Shown: positions 23,187 to 32,306, counted from the stretch's first letter. The stretch is DNA of 35,804 nucleotides from Streptomyces sp. SID3343 (GCF_009865215.1 NZ_WWJX01000454.1:1-35804), one strand, 5' to 3'. Made by a program: numbers and translations. The notes: generated by a model from the sequence alone, not told the origin.

Positions 23187-23980
23187 GACCGGGCGAGCAC
23201 GTACGTCATGAGTGGTTTGTACAGGTGCGGAGCCACGTTGTCGTCGAGGGGTACGACCACTTCGACTCGCCCCTCCTCGGCCCCCACGAACAGCGCCGGA
23301 TCGTTGCAGTCGGCGAATCCGATCGCCGCGACACCCGCCTGACCTGCGCCTCCGGCCCAGCCGTGGTCGCCGATCACCAGGTCCGGCAGCGGCTCGCGTC
23401 GGGCCGCGAGTTCGGCCAACATCGCGCGGATGGCACGGGCGGAGTGCGTGTGCCGGAAGTCGCCCGCGTCGTCGGTGACCATGGCGACATCGCCCGCGTA
23501 GCGCACCGTGCGGGTGTGCCCGCCCTCGGCGGTGGGGGTGCGATATGTCCACCCTCTCGCGGGGCGCAGGATGGTACACCCCGCGTCGCGCAGCACGCGC
23601 GCCAGCGTGCGGTACCAGTCCTTTAGGCCGTTCGGGTGACCCGTGGCGACGATCACGCGCTCGCGGCGGGCGGCGGCGAGCGCGACGCGGTCGGCGTACG
23701 CGTCGAGTCCGGCGATCGTCAGGTCGGGATCGATCGTGTCCTGGCCGTTGCGGTGGGCCGGATCGGCGACGACTCCACAACGGCGGACCATCAGGTCGAG
23801 CACGTCGGCGGCGGTCCACCTGCCGTCGGGTTCGAGGCCGAACAGGTGGCCGGGATGGCGTTCGCTCATCAGCCGGTAGTGCCGGAGATTGTTCTCCCGT
23901 GAGGTCGCCACGTCGCCGGCGATCCGGCCGCGCACGAGGTGGGAGCGAAGCTCCGCAGGGGTGGGAACCGCAACGGTCAC
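23174..23980 (-). CDS. Phosphatase-like conserved actinobacterial protein (268 aa)
   Basis: A conserved streptomycete protein generally annotated as a phosphatase. Visible landmarks are RIAGDVATSRENNLRHY near the N-terminus, GQDTIDPDLT, VIVATGHPNGLKDW, GDVAMV, LVIGDHGWAGGAGQ and the end VVPLDDNVAPHLY. The HGW and GHP motifs carry invariant-looking histidines that may bind metal, but I cannot assign a mechanism. The GTG at 23980 is chosen because AAGGAG lies 6-12 nt upstream; a longer frame from 24139 enters acuC. It follows acuC by 28 bp on the same strand and is probably co-transcribed. Confidence 0.85.
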   Translation of the reverse strand: MTVAVPTPAELRSHLVRGRIAGDVATSRENNLRHYRLMSERHPGHLFGLEPDGRWTAADVLDLMVRRCGVVADPAHRNGQDTIDPDLTIAGLDAYADRVALAAARRERVIVATGHPNGLKDWYRTLARVLRDAGCTILRPARGWTYRTPTAEGGHTRTVRYAGDVAMVTDDAGDFRHTHSARAIRAMLAELAARREPLPDLVIGDHGWAGGAGQAGVAAIGFADCNDPALFVGAEEGRVEVVVPLDDNVAPHLYKPLMTYVLARSQLS

Positions 23981-24008
23981 GCACAGCTCCTTGGGTCGAT
24001 CGAACGAG

Positions 24009-25214
24009 TCACAGATCGAACATCGGGTCGAGGCCGTGCGCGGGAAAGACCGCTCGGCGCGTGGCCAAAATCGCCTGGTCGGTGCGATCCGCCGGGTCGT
24101 AACCGGCCGAGAACGGCCGAAAACAGCCGGTCCCGCCATCGGTCATGCGTTGCGGGCTCGGCTCGCGGGTCAACAGGCGGACCTCCTCGCGCCAGTCGAG
24201 CGGCACGTCGCACGCGGGGTCGATCGGGTGCCCGGCCGCCTCGGCCACCAGGTGTGTCCACGAGCGCGGGACCACGTCCACCACCGCATAACCCCCGCCG
24301 CCGGTGGCGACCCAGCGCCCACCGGCGTGCTCGTGGGCGAGGGCGTGCAGCGCGGCGTGCGTGACGCGCTGCGCGTCCAGGCTCAGCGCGAGGTGTGCCT
24401 GTTGGTCCTCCACGTGGGTGTCGGCGCCGTGCTGGGTGACGAGCACCTGAGGACGGAACTCGGCGAGCAGCGGCGGGACCACGGCGTCGAACGCGCGCAG
24501 CCAGGCTGCGTCGGAGATCCCCGGTGGCAACGCGACGTTGACCGCGCTGCCCTGGGCGTCGGGCCCGCCGACCTCGTCCACGAAGCCGGTGACGTAGGGG
24601 AACAGGAACCGCGGGCTCTCGTGCAGGCTGATGGTGAGCACCCGAGGGTCGTTCCAGAACGCCTTTTGCACGCCGTCGCCGTGGTGCACGTCGACGTCGA
24701 CGTAGGCGACCCGCTCGGCGCCGAGTTCGAGCAGGCGCGCGATGGCGAGCGCGGGGTCGTTGTACACGCAGAAGCCGGCGGCCGCGTCCGGCATCGCGTG
24801 GTGCAGGCCGCCCGCGAAGTTGACCGCGTGCTCGGCCCCCTCGGGGTGGTCGGGGCCCAGCCACACGGCCTCGGCGGCGGCGATCGAGGCGCCCGCGATC
24901 AGCGCGGACACGTCGTGCATGTGCGCGAACGCGGGGGTGTCCTGGGTGCCCAGGCCGAACTCCTCGGGCGCCTTTTCGGGGTCGATCGACGCGCGGCGCA
25001 CCGCGGCGACGAGCTCTTCGGTGTGCACCATGGCGAGTTGCCGGTCGGTGGCGATCCGCGGTGCGCGCACGGTCAGTTCGGGCAGGGTGTGCAGGCCGAA
25101 CGCGCGAATGAGGTCGATCGTCAGGCGCAGCCGTACGGGCTTCATCGGATGCCACGAACCGAAGTCGTAACCGGTCATCCGGTCGTCCCACATCACGTGC
25201 ACGGCTCGACTCAT
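24009..25214 (-). CDS. acuC: Acetoin utilisation protein AcuC / class I histone deacetylase-like (401 aa)
   Basis: Zinc-dependent deacetylase. The histidine dyad is His138-His139 (GGLHHAMPD). The zinc ligands are Asp175 and His177 (DVDVHHGDG) and Asp265 (TQHGADTH), and the transition-state tyrosine is Tyr309 (TGGGGYAV). In bacteria AcuC reverses lysine acetylation of acetyl-CoA synthetase and other enzymes, linking it to acyl-CoA metabolism. The N-terminus MSRAVHVMWDDRMTGYDFG is standard. There is no Shine-Dalgarno; a TAGCGT box lies 6 nt before the ATG, so the mRNA may be leaderless. Confidence 0.95.
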   Translation of the reverse strand: MSRAVHVMWDDRMTGYDFGSWHPMKPVRLRLTIDLIRAFGLHTLPELTVRAPRIATDRQLAMVHTEELVAAVRRASIDPEKAPEEFGLGTQDTPAFAHMHDVSALIAGASIAAAEAVWLGPDHPEGAEHAVNFAGGLHHAMPDAAAGFCVYNDPALAIARLLELGAERVAYVDVDVHHGDGVQKAFWNDPRVLTISLHESPRFLFPYVTGFVDEVGGPDAQGSAVNVALPPGISDAAWLRAFDAVVPPLLAEFRPQVLVTQHGADTHVEDQQAHLALSLDAQRVTHAALHALAHEHAGGRWVATGGGGYAVVDVVPRSWTHLVAEAAGHPIDPACDVPLDWREEVRLLTREPSPQRMTDGGTGCFRPFSAGYDPADRTDQAILATRRAVFPAHGLDPMFDL

Positions 25215-25220
25215 GCCGTC

Positions 25221-25226
25221 ACGCTA
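25221..25226 (-). promoter_or_regulatory. Candidate -10 box (TAGCGT) of leaderless acuC
   Basis: TAGCGT on the minus strand ends 6 nt before the acuC ATG and no ribosome-binding sequence intervenes. The -35 is weak. Confidence 0.35.
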
Positions 25227-25246
25227 CCGCCCGAGTCGGCTCTCGA

Positions 25247-26443
25247 TCATCGGTCGTGAGCCGGTTCACCGTGGGGGGCGAAAGCCCGGGCCAGGGGCAG
25301 TACCGCGAGCACCAGGACGAGTGGCACGAGCATCGCGATCCGAAACGACGCGAGGTCGGCGATTCCGCCGACGAGTGGGGTCCCGATCAGGAAGCCGGCG
25401 TAGTTGAAGATGTTGAGCCTGGCCACCGATTCGTCCGCGTCCGCGGGGGCTCCTCGGCCGCCCGCGGCGAAGGTCTGCGGGACGATCACGCACAGGCCCA
25501 CGCCCAGGATCACGAAGCCGAGCAGGCCCACCGCCGCGTGCGGTGCGGCCAGCACGACCGCGAAGCCCAGGGCCGAGACCACGCTGCCGGCGCGCACCAC
25601 GTTGACCATGCCCCAGCGGCGCACGCCCAGGTCGCCGACGCTGCGCCCGATCAGCGACGTGACCATGTACGCGATGTAGGGGACGGTCGCGAAGCCCTCG
25701 GAGCTGTCCAGGACCTTCTCCAGGTAGACCGCGCTCCAGTTGGCCACGGTCGAGTCGCCGATGTAGGCGAACGTCATCACGGCGCACAGCGGGAGCAGCG
25801 GGCCCCACGGGATCTTGCGCACCGGCTCGGTGGGGTCCGCGACCGTGACGGGGTCGGCTCGCAGGTAGCCCGAGCCGACGGCGAGCACGGCGGGCACGGT
25901 CAGCACGGCCGCGCCGGCGTACATCAGCACCAGGGGGACGTCGCCCCACGCGCACAGGCCGGCCACGCCCGCGCCGGCGAGGCCGCCGAGGCTGTACGAC
26001 GCGTGGAAGCCGAGCATGATGCTGCGACCCTCGCGAGCCTGGATCGCGACGCCCTGCATGTTCATCGTCGCGTCGACCGCGCCGAGTGACATGCCGAACA
26101 CGAAGAGCACGATGGCCAGTTGCCACAGTTGGTCGCCCGCTCCGACGCCGATCAGGATCGCGCAGACGATCGGCTGCGACACCCGCAGCACGGTGTGGCT
26201 GCCGTAGCGCTTGGCCAGTGACCCGGCGAGCACGCTGCCCACACCGGCGACGATCGGCACGACCGACAGGACCGCGGTCAGCGTGCCGTCGCCCATGTCG
26301 TAGCGGCGTTGGATCGCCGGGATCCGGGTCACGAGCAGGGCGAAGGACGCGCCCTGGATCAAGAAGCACGCGAGCAGGCTGAACCGTGCACGGCGCAGCG
26401 TCTCGTCCCTGGACGGCCCGGCCGCCGGTTGTGTCACCTGCAT
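25247..26443 (-). CDS. MFS transporter (398 aa)
   Basis: Major facilitator with about twelve hydrophobic segments. The motif-A-like loop GSLAKRYGSHTVLRVSQ follows helix 2, and DLGVRRWGMVNVVRAGSV is the matching loop in the second half. The best resemblance is to YbjJ/FucP-like permeases of unknown substrate. TAGCGT lies 8 nt before the ATG, again with no Shine-Dalgarno. A one-mismatch copy of the CTGAC-N5-GTCAG palindrome lies at 26498-26512, 55 bp upstream, so it may share control with the acyl-CoA block at the left of the window. Export or uptake cannot be decided. Confidence 0.92.
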   Translation of the reverse strand: MQVTQPAAGPSRDETLRRARFSLLACFLIQGASFALLVTRIPAIQRRYDMGDGTLTAVLSVVPIVAGVGSVLAGSLAKRYGSHTVLRVSQPIVCAILIGVGAGDQLWQLAIVLFVFGMSLGAVDATMNMQGVAIQAREGRSIMLGFHASYSLGGLAGAGVAGLCAWGDVPLVLMYAGAAVLTVPAVLAVGSGYLRADPVTVADPTEPVRKIPWGPLLPLCAVMTFAYIGDSTVANWSAVYLEKVLDSSEGFATVPYIAYMVTSLIGRSVGDLGVRRWGMVNVVRAGSVVSALGFAVVLAAPHAAVGLLGFVILGVGLCVIVPQTFAAGGRGAPADADESVARLNIFNYAGFLIGTPLVGGIADLASFRIAMLVPLVLVLAVLPLARAFAPHGEPAHDR

Positions 26444-26497
26444 GGGCGTGCACGCTACCGACGGGTCACTTCCGCGGACAGAGGGCGGGGGATCTTT

Positions 26498-26512
26498 TTG
26501 ACTAGCCGTCAG
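26498..26512. promoter_or_regulatory. TTGACTAGCCGTCAG: one-mismatch operator before the MFS gene
   Basis: Matches CTGAC-N5-GTCAG with one change and lies in the promoter region of the MFS transporter, 40 bp past the end of the upstream HAD gene. Confidence 0.45.
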
Positions 26513-26551
26513 ATACGACTTCGGACAAACTGGTACGAAGCGCCCTTGGGG

Positions 26552-27199
26552 TTACAGATCCAGCAGGTCCGGCAGGTCGGCCATGTCCTTGAAGAGCGCG
26601 TCGGCGTCCGCGAGCCGTTCCGGCGGGGTCATCGCGCAGTAGCCGTACACGGTCATCCCGGCCGCGCGCGCGGCGGCGACGCCCAGGGGGCTGTCCTCGA
26701 CGACCGCGCAGCGCGCGGGGTCCACCCCCATCGTGGCGGCGGCGTGCAGGAACAGGTCGGGTGCGGGCTTGCCCTGCGCGACGTCCTGGCTGCTGAAGAC
26801 GACCGGGTCGGGGAAACGGCCGATCAGCGCGGTGCGGGTCAGCGCGATCCGGATCCGCTCGTGCGTCCCGGAGGAGGCCAGGCAGTACGGGACGCCGGTC
26901 GCGTCGAGGCGGTCGAGCACGGCGGCGACGCCGACCACGGCTTGGAGTTCGGCGCGAAAGCCCGCGAAGACCCGCTCGTGGTAGACGTGGTCGAAGTCGG
27001 CGGGCAGGGTGATCCCGGCGCGCTGTGCGACCATCGCGTGCACGCGTGCCATGGTGCCGCCGAGGTAGTCGCGCAGCGAGTCCTCGTAGGTCGTGGGCAC
27101 ACCCAGTTCGGTGAGCAGGCCGGCGAGGGCCCGGTTCGCGATCGGCTCGCTGTCGACCAGCACGCCGTCGTTGTCGAACAGGACGAGATCGGGCTTCAC
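26552..27199 (-). CDS. HAD-IA family phosphatase / beta-phosphoglucomutase-like (215 aa)
   Basis: HAD hydrolase with nucleophile Asp9 and acid/base Asp11 in VLFDNDGVLVDSEP, the motif II region LASSGTHERI, motif III Lys in DVAQGKPAPDLFLHAA, and the metal site VVEDSPLGVAAA. The cap lies after the first motif (subclass IA), as in phosphoglycolate, 6-phosphogluconate or sugar-phosphate phosphatases. It begins with the ATGA overlap of the proC stop, so it is the second gene of a coupled pair. The substrate is unknown. Confidence 0.92.
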   Translation of the reverse strand: MKPDLVLFDNDGVLVDSEPIANRALAGLLTELGVPTTYEDSLRDYLGGTMARVHAMVAQRAGITLPADFDHVYHERVFAGFRAELQAVVGVAAVLDRLDATGVPYCLASSGTHERIRIALTRTALIGRFPDPVVFSSQDVAQGKPAPDLFLHAAATMGVDPARCAVVEDSPLGVAAARAAGMTVYGYCAMTPPERLADADALFKDMADLPDLLDL

Positions 27200-28005
27200 T
27201 TGAGGCCCTCGGCGATCTCCTGCGACCGGTTGCTCGCCGCTTCGAGCGCGGCCAACAGGGCGGCGCGCACGCCGTGGTTCTCCAGCTCGCGGATCGCGGC
27301 GATGGTGGTGCCGGCCGGCGACGTGACGGCCTCGCGCAGCAGGGTCGGGTGCTCGCCGGAGTCGCGCAGCATCACCGACGCGCCGATCGCGGCCTGCACG
27401 ATCAGGTCGTGCGCGGCGGCACGCGGCAGGCCCAGCAGGATGCCCGCGTCGGTCATCGCCTCGACGAGGAAGTAGAAGTAGGCCGGGCCGGAGCCGGACA
27501 GCGCGGTGACCGCGTCCTGCTGCTTCTCGGGCACCCGGATGGTCTTGCCGACCGAGCCGAAGATGTGCTCGACCTGGTCGAGGTGCGCCCCGGTCGCGTG
27601 CGCGCCGCCCGAGATCGCGCTCATCCCCTCGTCGACGAGGACGGGCGTGTTCGACATGACCCGCACCACGGGGGTGCCGGCCGCCAGTCGGGCTTCGAGG
27701 AACGCGGTGGTGATGCCGGCGGCGCCGCTGATCACCAGACGGTCCGCGGGCACGTGCGGCGCGAGCTCTTCCATCAGCGTGCCCATGTCCTGCGGCTTGA
27801 CCGTCAGGATCAAGATGTCGGCGGCCTTGGCGGCCTCGGCGTTGGAGACCGCCTCGACGCCGTAGCGCCCGCGCAGGTCCCGGGCCCGCTCGGTGCGCCG
27901 GGTCGTGACCAGGAGGTCGTCCGGGCTCTTGCCCGCCCGGATCATCCCGGACAGGAGTGCTTCACCGATTTTGCCGGTGCCGACGACGGCGACCCGCTGA
28001 GCCAT
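27196..28005 (-). CDS. proC: Pyrroline-5-carboxylate reductase (269 aa)
   Basis: Last step of proline synthesis: NAD(P)H reduction of pyrroline-5-carboxylate. The Rossmann motif VAVVGTGKIGEALLSG is at the N-terminus. The family signature region is ALSGSGPAYFYFLVEAM and GLPRAAAHDLIVQAAIG, and LLREAVTSPAGTTIAAI is the C-terminal dimer signature. The ATG at 28005 gives the standard start MAQRVAVVG with GTGGGGG upstream; the ATG at 28068 would read through a hairpin and is rejected. It is coupled to the downstream HAD gene. Confidence 0.96.
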   Translation of the reverse strand: MAQRVAVVGTGKIGEALLSGMIRAGKSPDDLLVTTRRTERARDLRGRYGVEAVSNAEAAKAADILILTVKPQDMGTLMEELAPHVPADRLVISGAAGITTAFLEARLAAGTPVVRVMSNTPVLVDEGMSAISGGAHATGAHLDQVEHIFGSVGKTIRVPEKQQDAVTALSGSGPAYFYFLVEAMTDAGILLGLPRAAAHDLIVQAAIGASVMLRDSGEHPTLLREAVTSPAGTTIAAIRELENHGVRAALLAALEAASNRSQEIAEGLK

Positions 28006-28035
28006 GGCCCCCACACTTTCTCGCGTTCGTGGTGC

Positions 28036-28059
28036 GGCGTGCGTCCCGCGACGCACGCC
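28036..28059 (-). terminator. Hairpin between the ABC operon and proC
   Basis: A 9-bp perfect stem (28036-28044 with 28051-28059) with a 6-nt loop lies 31 bp after the permease stop. A run of small palindromes (ACCGTACGGT, TACGTA) follows at 28067-28082. Confidence 0.6.
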
Positions 28060-28089
28060 CATGGCCACCGTACGGTACGTACACGTGTC

Positions 28090-28824
28090 CTATGGGGTGC
28101 GCCGGCGCAGGGTCGGCGCACCGAGCGCGAGGGCCGCGAGCACGCACCCGATGATCACCGCGATGTCGCGAACGAGCAGGCCGGAGACCTCGCTTCGGGT
28201 GCTGAGCCGCGTCATCGCGTCGACCGCGTAGGACAGCGGCAACACGTCGGAGACGGCTTCGAGCACCGGCTGCATCTCGGTGCGCGGTACGAACAACCCG
28301 CACAGCAGGAACTGCGGCAGGATCACCGCCGGCAGGAACTGCACGGCCTGGAACTCGGTGTCGGCGAACGCGCTCACCAGCAACCCCAGGGCGAGCCCGA
28401 GCAGCGCGTCGAGCACGGCGACGCACAGGATCAGCCACGTCGGTCCGGCCACGTCCAGTCCCAGCAGGCCGATCGCGAGCCCGGTGGCGACGGCCGCCTG
28501 GACCACCGCGACCAGCCCGAACGCGAGCGCGTAGCCGCCGATCAGCTGCATCCTGCCGATCGGCATGGTCAGCAGCCGCTCCAGCGTGCCGGTGGATCGC
28601 TCGCGCAGTGTGGCGACCGAGGTGACCAGGAACATCACCACGAACGGGAAGATCCCCAGGAGCGGCCCGCCGATGTGGTCGAACTGCTGCGGTCGGCCGT
28701 CGTAGAGCCAGTACAGCAGCGTGAGCAGCACGCACGGCACGAGCAGCATGAGCGCGATCGTGCGCGGGTCGTGCCGAAGCTGGCCGAGCACGCGGCGCGC
28801 GGTGGCGGTGGTGGCGTTGGTCAT
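28090..28824 (-). CDS. ABC-2 type transporter permease (244 aa)
   Basis: Membrane subunit of an exporter with about six hydrophobic segments: IALMLLVPCVLLTLLYWLY, IFPFVVMFLVTSVATL, the QLIGGYALAFGLVAVVQA region, LILCVAVLDALLGLALGLL, FLPAVILPQFLLCGLFV and VRDIAVIIGCVLAALALG. The loop RERSTGTLERLLTMPIGR is the coupling motif of ABC-2 permeases. The ATG at 28824 overlaps the ATPase stop (ATGA) and has GAGGAG nine nucleotides upstream. With the preceding ATPase it forms an antibiotic- or lipid-type exporter; the substrate is unknown. Confidence 0.94.
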   Translation of the reverse strand: MTNATTATARRVLGQLRHDPRTIALMLLVPCVLLTLLYWLYDGRPQQFDHIGGPLLGIFPFVVMFLVTSVATLRERSTGTLERLLTMPIGRMQLIGGYALAFGLVAVVQAAVATGLAIGLLGLDVAGPTWLILCVAVLDALLGLALGLLVSAFADTEFQAVQFLPAVILPQFLLCGLFVPRTEMQPVLEAVSDVLPLSYAVDAMTRLSTRSEVSGLLVRDIAVIIGCVLAALALGAPTLRRRTP

Positions 28825-29582
28825 GACGCGCTCCTCGAACTCGTGGCGGGGGTGGCGGCCCGGGCCCCGTCGACCAGCGCCAGGAAGGCCGCCTCGGCGT
28901 CCTGGGCGCCCGTGCGCGCCAGGAGCGTGGCGGGGGTGTCGTCGGCGAGCAGTACGCCGTCGCGAAGCAGCAGCAGCCGTTCGCACCGCTCGGCCTCGTC
29001 CATCACGTGGCTGGACACCAGCAGGGTCACGCCGTCCTGGTCGGCGAGCCGGTGGAACAGCGCCCACAGGTCGCGGCGCAGGACCGGGTCGAGCCCGACC
29101 GTGGGTTCGTCGAGCACGAGCAGCTCGGGGCCGCCCAGCAGCGCCGCGGCAAGCGACACACGCGCCCGCTGACCGCCGGAGAGCTGGGCCACGGCCGCGC
29201 CTTGCCGATCGGTCAGGTCCACGTCGCGGATCACCCGGTCGATCTCCGGGCCCGACGCGCCCAGGATCGCGCCGAAGTAGCGCAGGTTCTCCAGGACGGT
29301 CAGGTCGGCGTAGACCGAGGGCGCCTGGGTCACGTAGCCGATCGAGCTGCGCAGCCGCTTGTGGCCGGCCGGCAGCCCCAGCACGTCCAGTCGCCCGCTC
29401 ACCCGGGCCTGCACGCCGACGATCGCGCGCATGAGCGTGCTCTTGCCGCACCCGCTCGGGCCGAGCAGCCCGGTCACGCTGCCCCGCGGCACGGCGAACG
29501 AGAGGTCGTCGAGCACCACCCGCTCGCCGCGCACGACGCGCAGACCTTCGGCCCGGATCGCATCCCCGTCGTAATTCATCAT
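28821..29582 (-). CDS. ABC transporter ATP-binding protein (253 aa)
   Basis: Nucleotide-binding subunit of the ABC-2 exporter. Walker A is GPSGCGKST (41-49), the Q-loop Gln is Gln86, the signature is LSGGQ (134-138), Walker B is LLVLDEP (154-160) and the switch histidine is His192. The tail beyond 230 (EAAFLALVDGARAAT) is typical of DrrA/YhcG-like exporters. The ATG at 29582 has no Shine-Dalgarno but lies 6 nt after a CATATT box with TTGACG 18 bp further upstream, so translation is probably leaderless. Confidence 0.95.
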   Translation of the reverse strand: MMNYDGDAIRAEGLRVVRGERVVLDDLSFAVPRGSVTGLLGPSGCGKSTLMRAIVGVQARVSGRLDVLGLPAGHKRLRSSIGYVTQAPSVYADLTVLENLRYFGAILGASGPEIDRVIRDVDLTDRQGAAVAQLSGGQRARVSLAAALLGGPELLVLDEPTVGLDPVLRRDLWALFHRLADQDGVTLLVSSHVMDEAERCERLLLLRDGVLLADDTPATLLARTGAQDAEAAFLALVDGARAATPATSSRSAS

Positions 29583-29588
29583 GTGTTG

Positions 29589-29618
29589 AATATGCGCGCG
29601 CCGGACCCGTCCCGTCAA
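29589..29618 (-). promoter_or_regulatory. Promoter of the ABC exporter operon (leaderless)
   Basis: On the minus strand, TTGACG (29618-29613), an 18-bp spacer and CATATT (29594-29589) fit a housekeeping promoter. Six bases later comes the ATG, which would be the first codon of the transcript. Confidence 0.6.
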
Positions 29619-29655
29619 GCGATCGCGCGGCTTTCCCCCGGTTGCCGACAAACGC

Positions 29656-29693
29656 CGAAGGGGCGCCCCGGCCGCAGCCGGAACGCCCCTTCG
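29656..29693 (-). terminator. Terminator hairpin after ilvD
   Basis: CGAAGGGGCG (29656-29665) pairs perfectly with 29684-29693, and the 18-nt loop contains a smaller CCGGC/GCCGG hairpin. It lies 13 bp after the ilvD stop. Confidence 0.8.
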
Positions 29694-29705
29694 AAACGGA
29701 GAGAC

Positions 29706-31559
29706 TCAGTCGAACATCGACACGTCGCGCACCGCGCCCTTGTCGGCGCTCGTGGCCATCGCCGCATAGGCCTTCAGCGCGGTGCTGACCACGCGGTCGC
29801 GGTCGACCGGGCGGAACTTGCCCAGCTCCGTGAGCAGCGCCGCGCGGCGCTCGGCCAGTTCCTCGAACGACACTTCCAACTCGATCGTGCGGTTGGGGAT
29901 GTCGATCGTGATGGTGTCGCCGTCGTGCACGAGCGCGATCGTGCCGCCCGCCGCCGCTTCGGGGGAGACGTGCCCGATGGACAGGCCGGACGTGCCGCCG
30001 GAGAACCGACCGTCGGTGATCAGCGCACACTTCGCGCCGAGCCCGAGACCCTTGAGGTACGACGTCGGGTAGAGCATCTCCTGCATGCCCGGGCCGCCCT
30101 TGGGGCCCTCGTACCGGACGACCACCACGTCGCCCGCCTTGACCCGCTTGCTGAGGATCGCGTGGACGGCCTCCTCCTGCGACTCCACCACGACCGCCGG
30201 GCCGGAGAAGGTCCAGATCGACTCGTCCACACCGGCCGTCTTGACCACGCACCCCGCCTCGGCGAGGTTGCCGTACAGGATGCCGAGGCCGCCGTCCTTG
30301 CTGTACGCGTGCTCGACGTCGCGGACACAGCCGGCGGCGACGTCCAGGTCGAGCGAGTCCCAGCGCTCGGACTGGCTGAACGCGGTCGCCGAGCGCACGC
30401 AGCCGGGGGCCGCGTGGAACAACTCGACGGCCTCCGCCGACGGCGAACCGCCGCGCACGTCCCAGGTCTTGAGCCACTCGGCGAGGCTGTCGGTGTGCAC
30501 CGAGCCGACGTCCTCGTGCAACAGCCCGGCGCGGTGCAGCTCACCGAGCAACCGGGGCACGCCACCGGCGCGGTGCACGTCCTCCACGTGGTAGGGCGCG
30601 TTGTTCGGCGCGACCTTGGCCAGGCACGGCACCCGACGCGAGAGCGCGTCGATGTCGGCCATGGAGAAGTCCATCTCGGCTTCCTGCGCCGCCGCGAGCA
30701 GGTGCAGGATCGTGTTGGTCGAACCGCCCATGGCGATGTCCATCGCCATCGCGTTCTCGAACGCCTGTCGGGTGGCGACGTTGCGCGGCAGCACGCTCGC
30801 GTCGTCCTGGTCGTACCAGCGCTTGCACAGCTCGACGACGGTGCGCCCCGCGCCTTCGTACAGCGCCTTGCGCGCGGTGTGCGTCGCGAGCACCGAGCCG
30901 TTGCCCGGGAGCGCGAGGCCCATCGCCTCGACCAGGAAGTTCATCGAGTTGGCGGTGAACATGCCCGCGCACGAACCGCACGTCGGACAGGCCGCGTTCT
31001 CGATCCGCTCCAGGTCCTCGTCGGAGACCGAGTCGGAGGCCGAGTCGGCGATCGCGGAGATCAGGTCCATGTGCGGACGCACGGTGCCGTCCACCATGAC
31101 CGCGGTGCCGGCCTCCATCGGGCCGCCGGAGACGAACACGGCGGGGATGTTCAGCCGCAGCGCGGCCATCAACATGCCGGGGGTGATCTTGTCGCAGTTG
31201 GACACGCACACCATGGCGTCCGCCTGGTGGGCGTTGACCATGTATTCGACGGCGTCCGCGATCAACTCGCGCGACGGCAGCGAGTAGAGCATCCCGGCAT
31301 GGCCCATCGCGATGCCGTCGTCGACGGCGATCGTGTTGAACTCGCGGGGGATGCCACCGGCGGCCGTAACGGCCTCGGAGACGATCCGACCGACGGGCTG
31401 AAGGTGGGTGTGGCCGGGTACGAACTCGGTGAAGCTGTTGGCAACCGCGATGATCGGCTTGCCGAAGTCCTCACGCTTGACTCCTGCGGCCATCAGCAGG
31501 GCGCGGGCACCCGCCATTTCGCGACCGTGGGTGACCGTCCGAGACCTCAGTTGCGGCAC
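29706..31559 (-). CDS. ilvD: Dihydroxy-acid dehydratase (617 aa)
   Basis: Iron-sulphur enzyme that dehydrates dihydroxy acids to the keto acids of valine, isoleucine and leucine (and pantothenate) synthesis. Cys122 ([10 protein letters not shown]) and the cluster [11 protein letters not shown] (191-201) are the cluster ligands region; Lys124 is the usual carbamylated lysine position. [18 protein letters not shown] and [19 protein letters not shown] are family signatures. Length and sequence are of the long, E. coli-like type. The GTG at 31559 gives the canonical (V/M)[16 protein letters not shown] start with AGAGGG eight nucleotides upstream; a GTG three codons earlier is less likely. It is monocistronic by appearance, with its own terminator. 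Confidence 0.97.
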   Translation of the reverse strand: MPQLRSRTVTHGREMAGARALLMAAGVKREDFGKPIIAVANSFTEFVPGHTHLQPVGRIVSEAVTAAGGIPREFNTIAVDDGIAMGHAGMLYSLPSRELIADAVEYMVNAHQADAMVCVSNCDKITPGMLMAALRLNIPAVFVSGGPMEAGTAVMVDGTVRPHMDLISAIADSASDSVSDEDLERIENAACPTCGSCAGMFTANSMNFLVEAMGLALPGNGSVLATHTARKALYEGAGRTVVELCKRWYDQDDASVLPRNVATRQAFENAMAMDIAMGGSTNTILHLLAAAQEAEMDFSMADIDALSRRVPCLAKVAPNNAPYHVEDVHRAGGVPRLLGELHRAGLLHEDVGSVHTDSLAEWLKTWDVRGGSPSAEAVELFHAAPGCVRSATAFSQSERWDSLDLDVAAGCVRDVEHAYSKDGGLGILYGNLAEAGCVVKTAGVDESIWTFSGPAVVVESQEEAVHAILSKRVKAGDVVVVRYEGPKGGPGMQEMLYPTSYLKGLGLGAKCALITDGRFSGGTSGLSIGHVSPEAAAGGTIALVHDGDTITIDIPNRTIELEVSFEELAERRAALLTELGKFRPVDRDRVVSTALKAYAAMATSADKGAVRDVSMFD

Positions 31560-31646
31560 TGCACACACCCTCTCAGCACATTCACCGGTGAATCCGGGTG
31601 CTTTCGAGCTTACGTCCGCGCCGCGGACGAACGGCGCGGGCGTCCA

Positions 31647-32306
31647 CTATGCGACCCTCGGGCCGCCGTCGAGATGGTGCTGAAGCACGGGCGCGATCCG
31701 CGCCTCGATCTCCGCGCGGGGCGTGGACGCGATGGGCTCCAGGCGCAGGATGTAGCGGGTCAACGCGACCCCGAGGAGTTGGCTCACGGCCAGGTTCGCG
31801 CGCAGCGGCGCGTCCTCGGTACCGATCCGATCGGCGAGCCGCGTGGTCAGTTCGACGGTGACGAACTCGCGCGTCGCCGAGTTGTCGTCGCCGAGCACGG
31901 CGGTGCGCAGCATGGCGAGCAGTCGCTCCCGCGCCGCGGGGTCCTCCCACAGGTCCAGGAACGTCGCCGCCAGCCGGGCGCCGACGTGCTCGGGACCCTC
32001 GGCGAACACGTGGTCCACGACCACGTCCGGGTCGATCGGCAGTTCCATCGCCGCGATGAAAACCCGTGACTTGGAGCCGAAGTAGTGGTGCACGAGCGCC
32101 GGGTCGACGCCCGCGCCGCGCGCGATCGCCCGCACCGAGGCACCCGCGTAGCCCCGAGCGGCGAACTCGGTGCGGGCCGCGTCCAAAATCGTGGTCCGTG
32201 TCTCGCCGGTGCCGGCGCGTCGACCCGGCGGACGCCCGGGGCCACGACGCGCGGGAGTGGGCTCGCCGGTCACGCCGGTCGGTCCCTTCGGGTCCGTCTC
32301 AGCCAT
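31647..32306 (-). CDS. TetR family transcriptional regulator (219 aa)
   Basis: After a 30-residue Pro/Gly/Arg-rich leader, the TetR DNA-binding domain spans about 36-85 with the helix-turn-helix [25 protein letters not shown]. The C-terminal domain ends [18 protein letters not shown], resembling the TetR_C_16-like group. It overlaps the sugar-phosphate isomerase-like gene by 8 bp and is therefore in an operon with it. No palindrome close to the operon start stands out as its operator. The effector is unknown. Confidence 0.92.
   Translation of the reverse strand: MAETDPKGPTGVTGEPTPARRGPGRPPGRRAGTGETRTTILDAARTEFAARGYAGASVRAIARGAGVDPALVHHYFGSKSRVFIAAMELPIDPDVVVDHVFAEGPEHVGARLAATFLDLWEDPAARERLLAMLRTAVLGDDNSATREFVTVELTTRLADRIGTEDAPLRANLAVSQLLGVALTRYILRLEPIASTPRAEIEARIAPVLQHHLDGGPRVA

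Noticed and set aside
28090-30477. 795-codon minus-strand frame that could look like a giant fusion with the ABC permease
   Set aside because: Only the last 244 codons are the permease. The rest runs out of frame through the ABC ATPase and ilvD, whose true frames are clear.
29007-32069. 1020-codon plus-strand open frame
   Set aside because: It lies antisense to the ABC ATPase, ilvD and a TetR gene, its translation is Arg/His/Asp/Gly-rich low complexity, and it has no domain. It is a GC-skew shadow frame.
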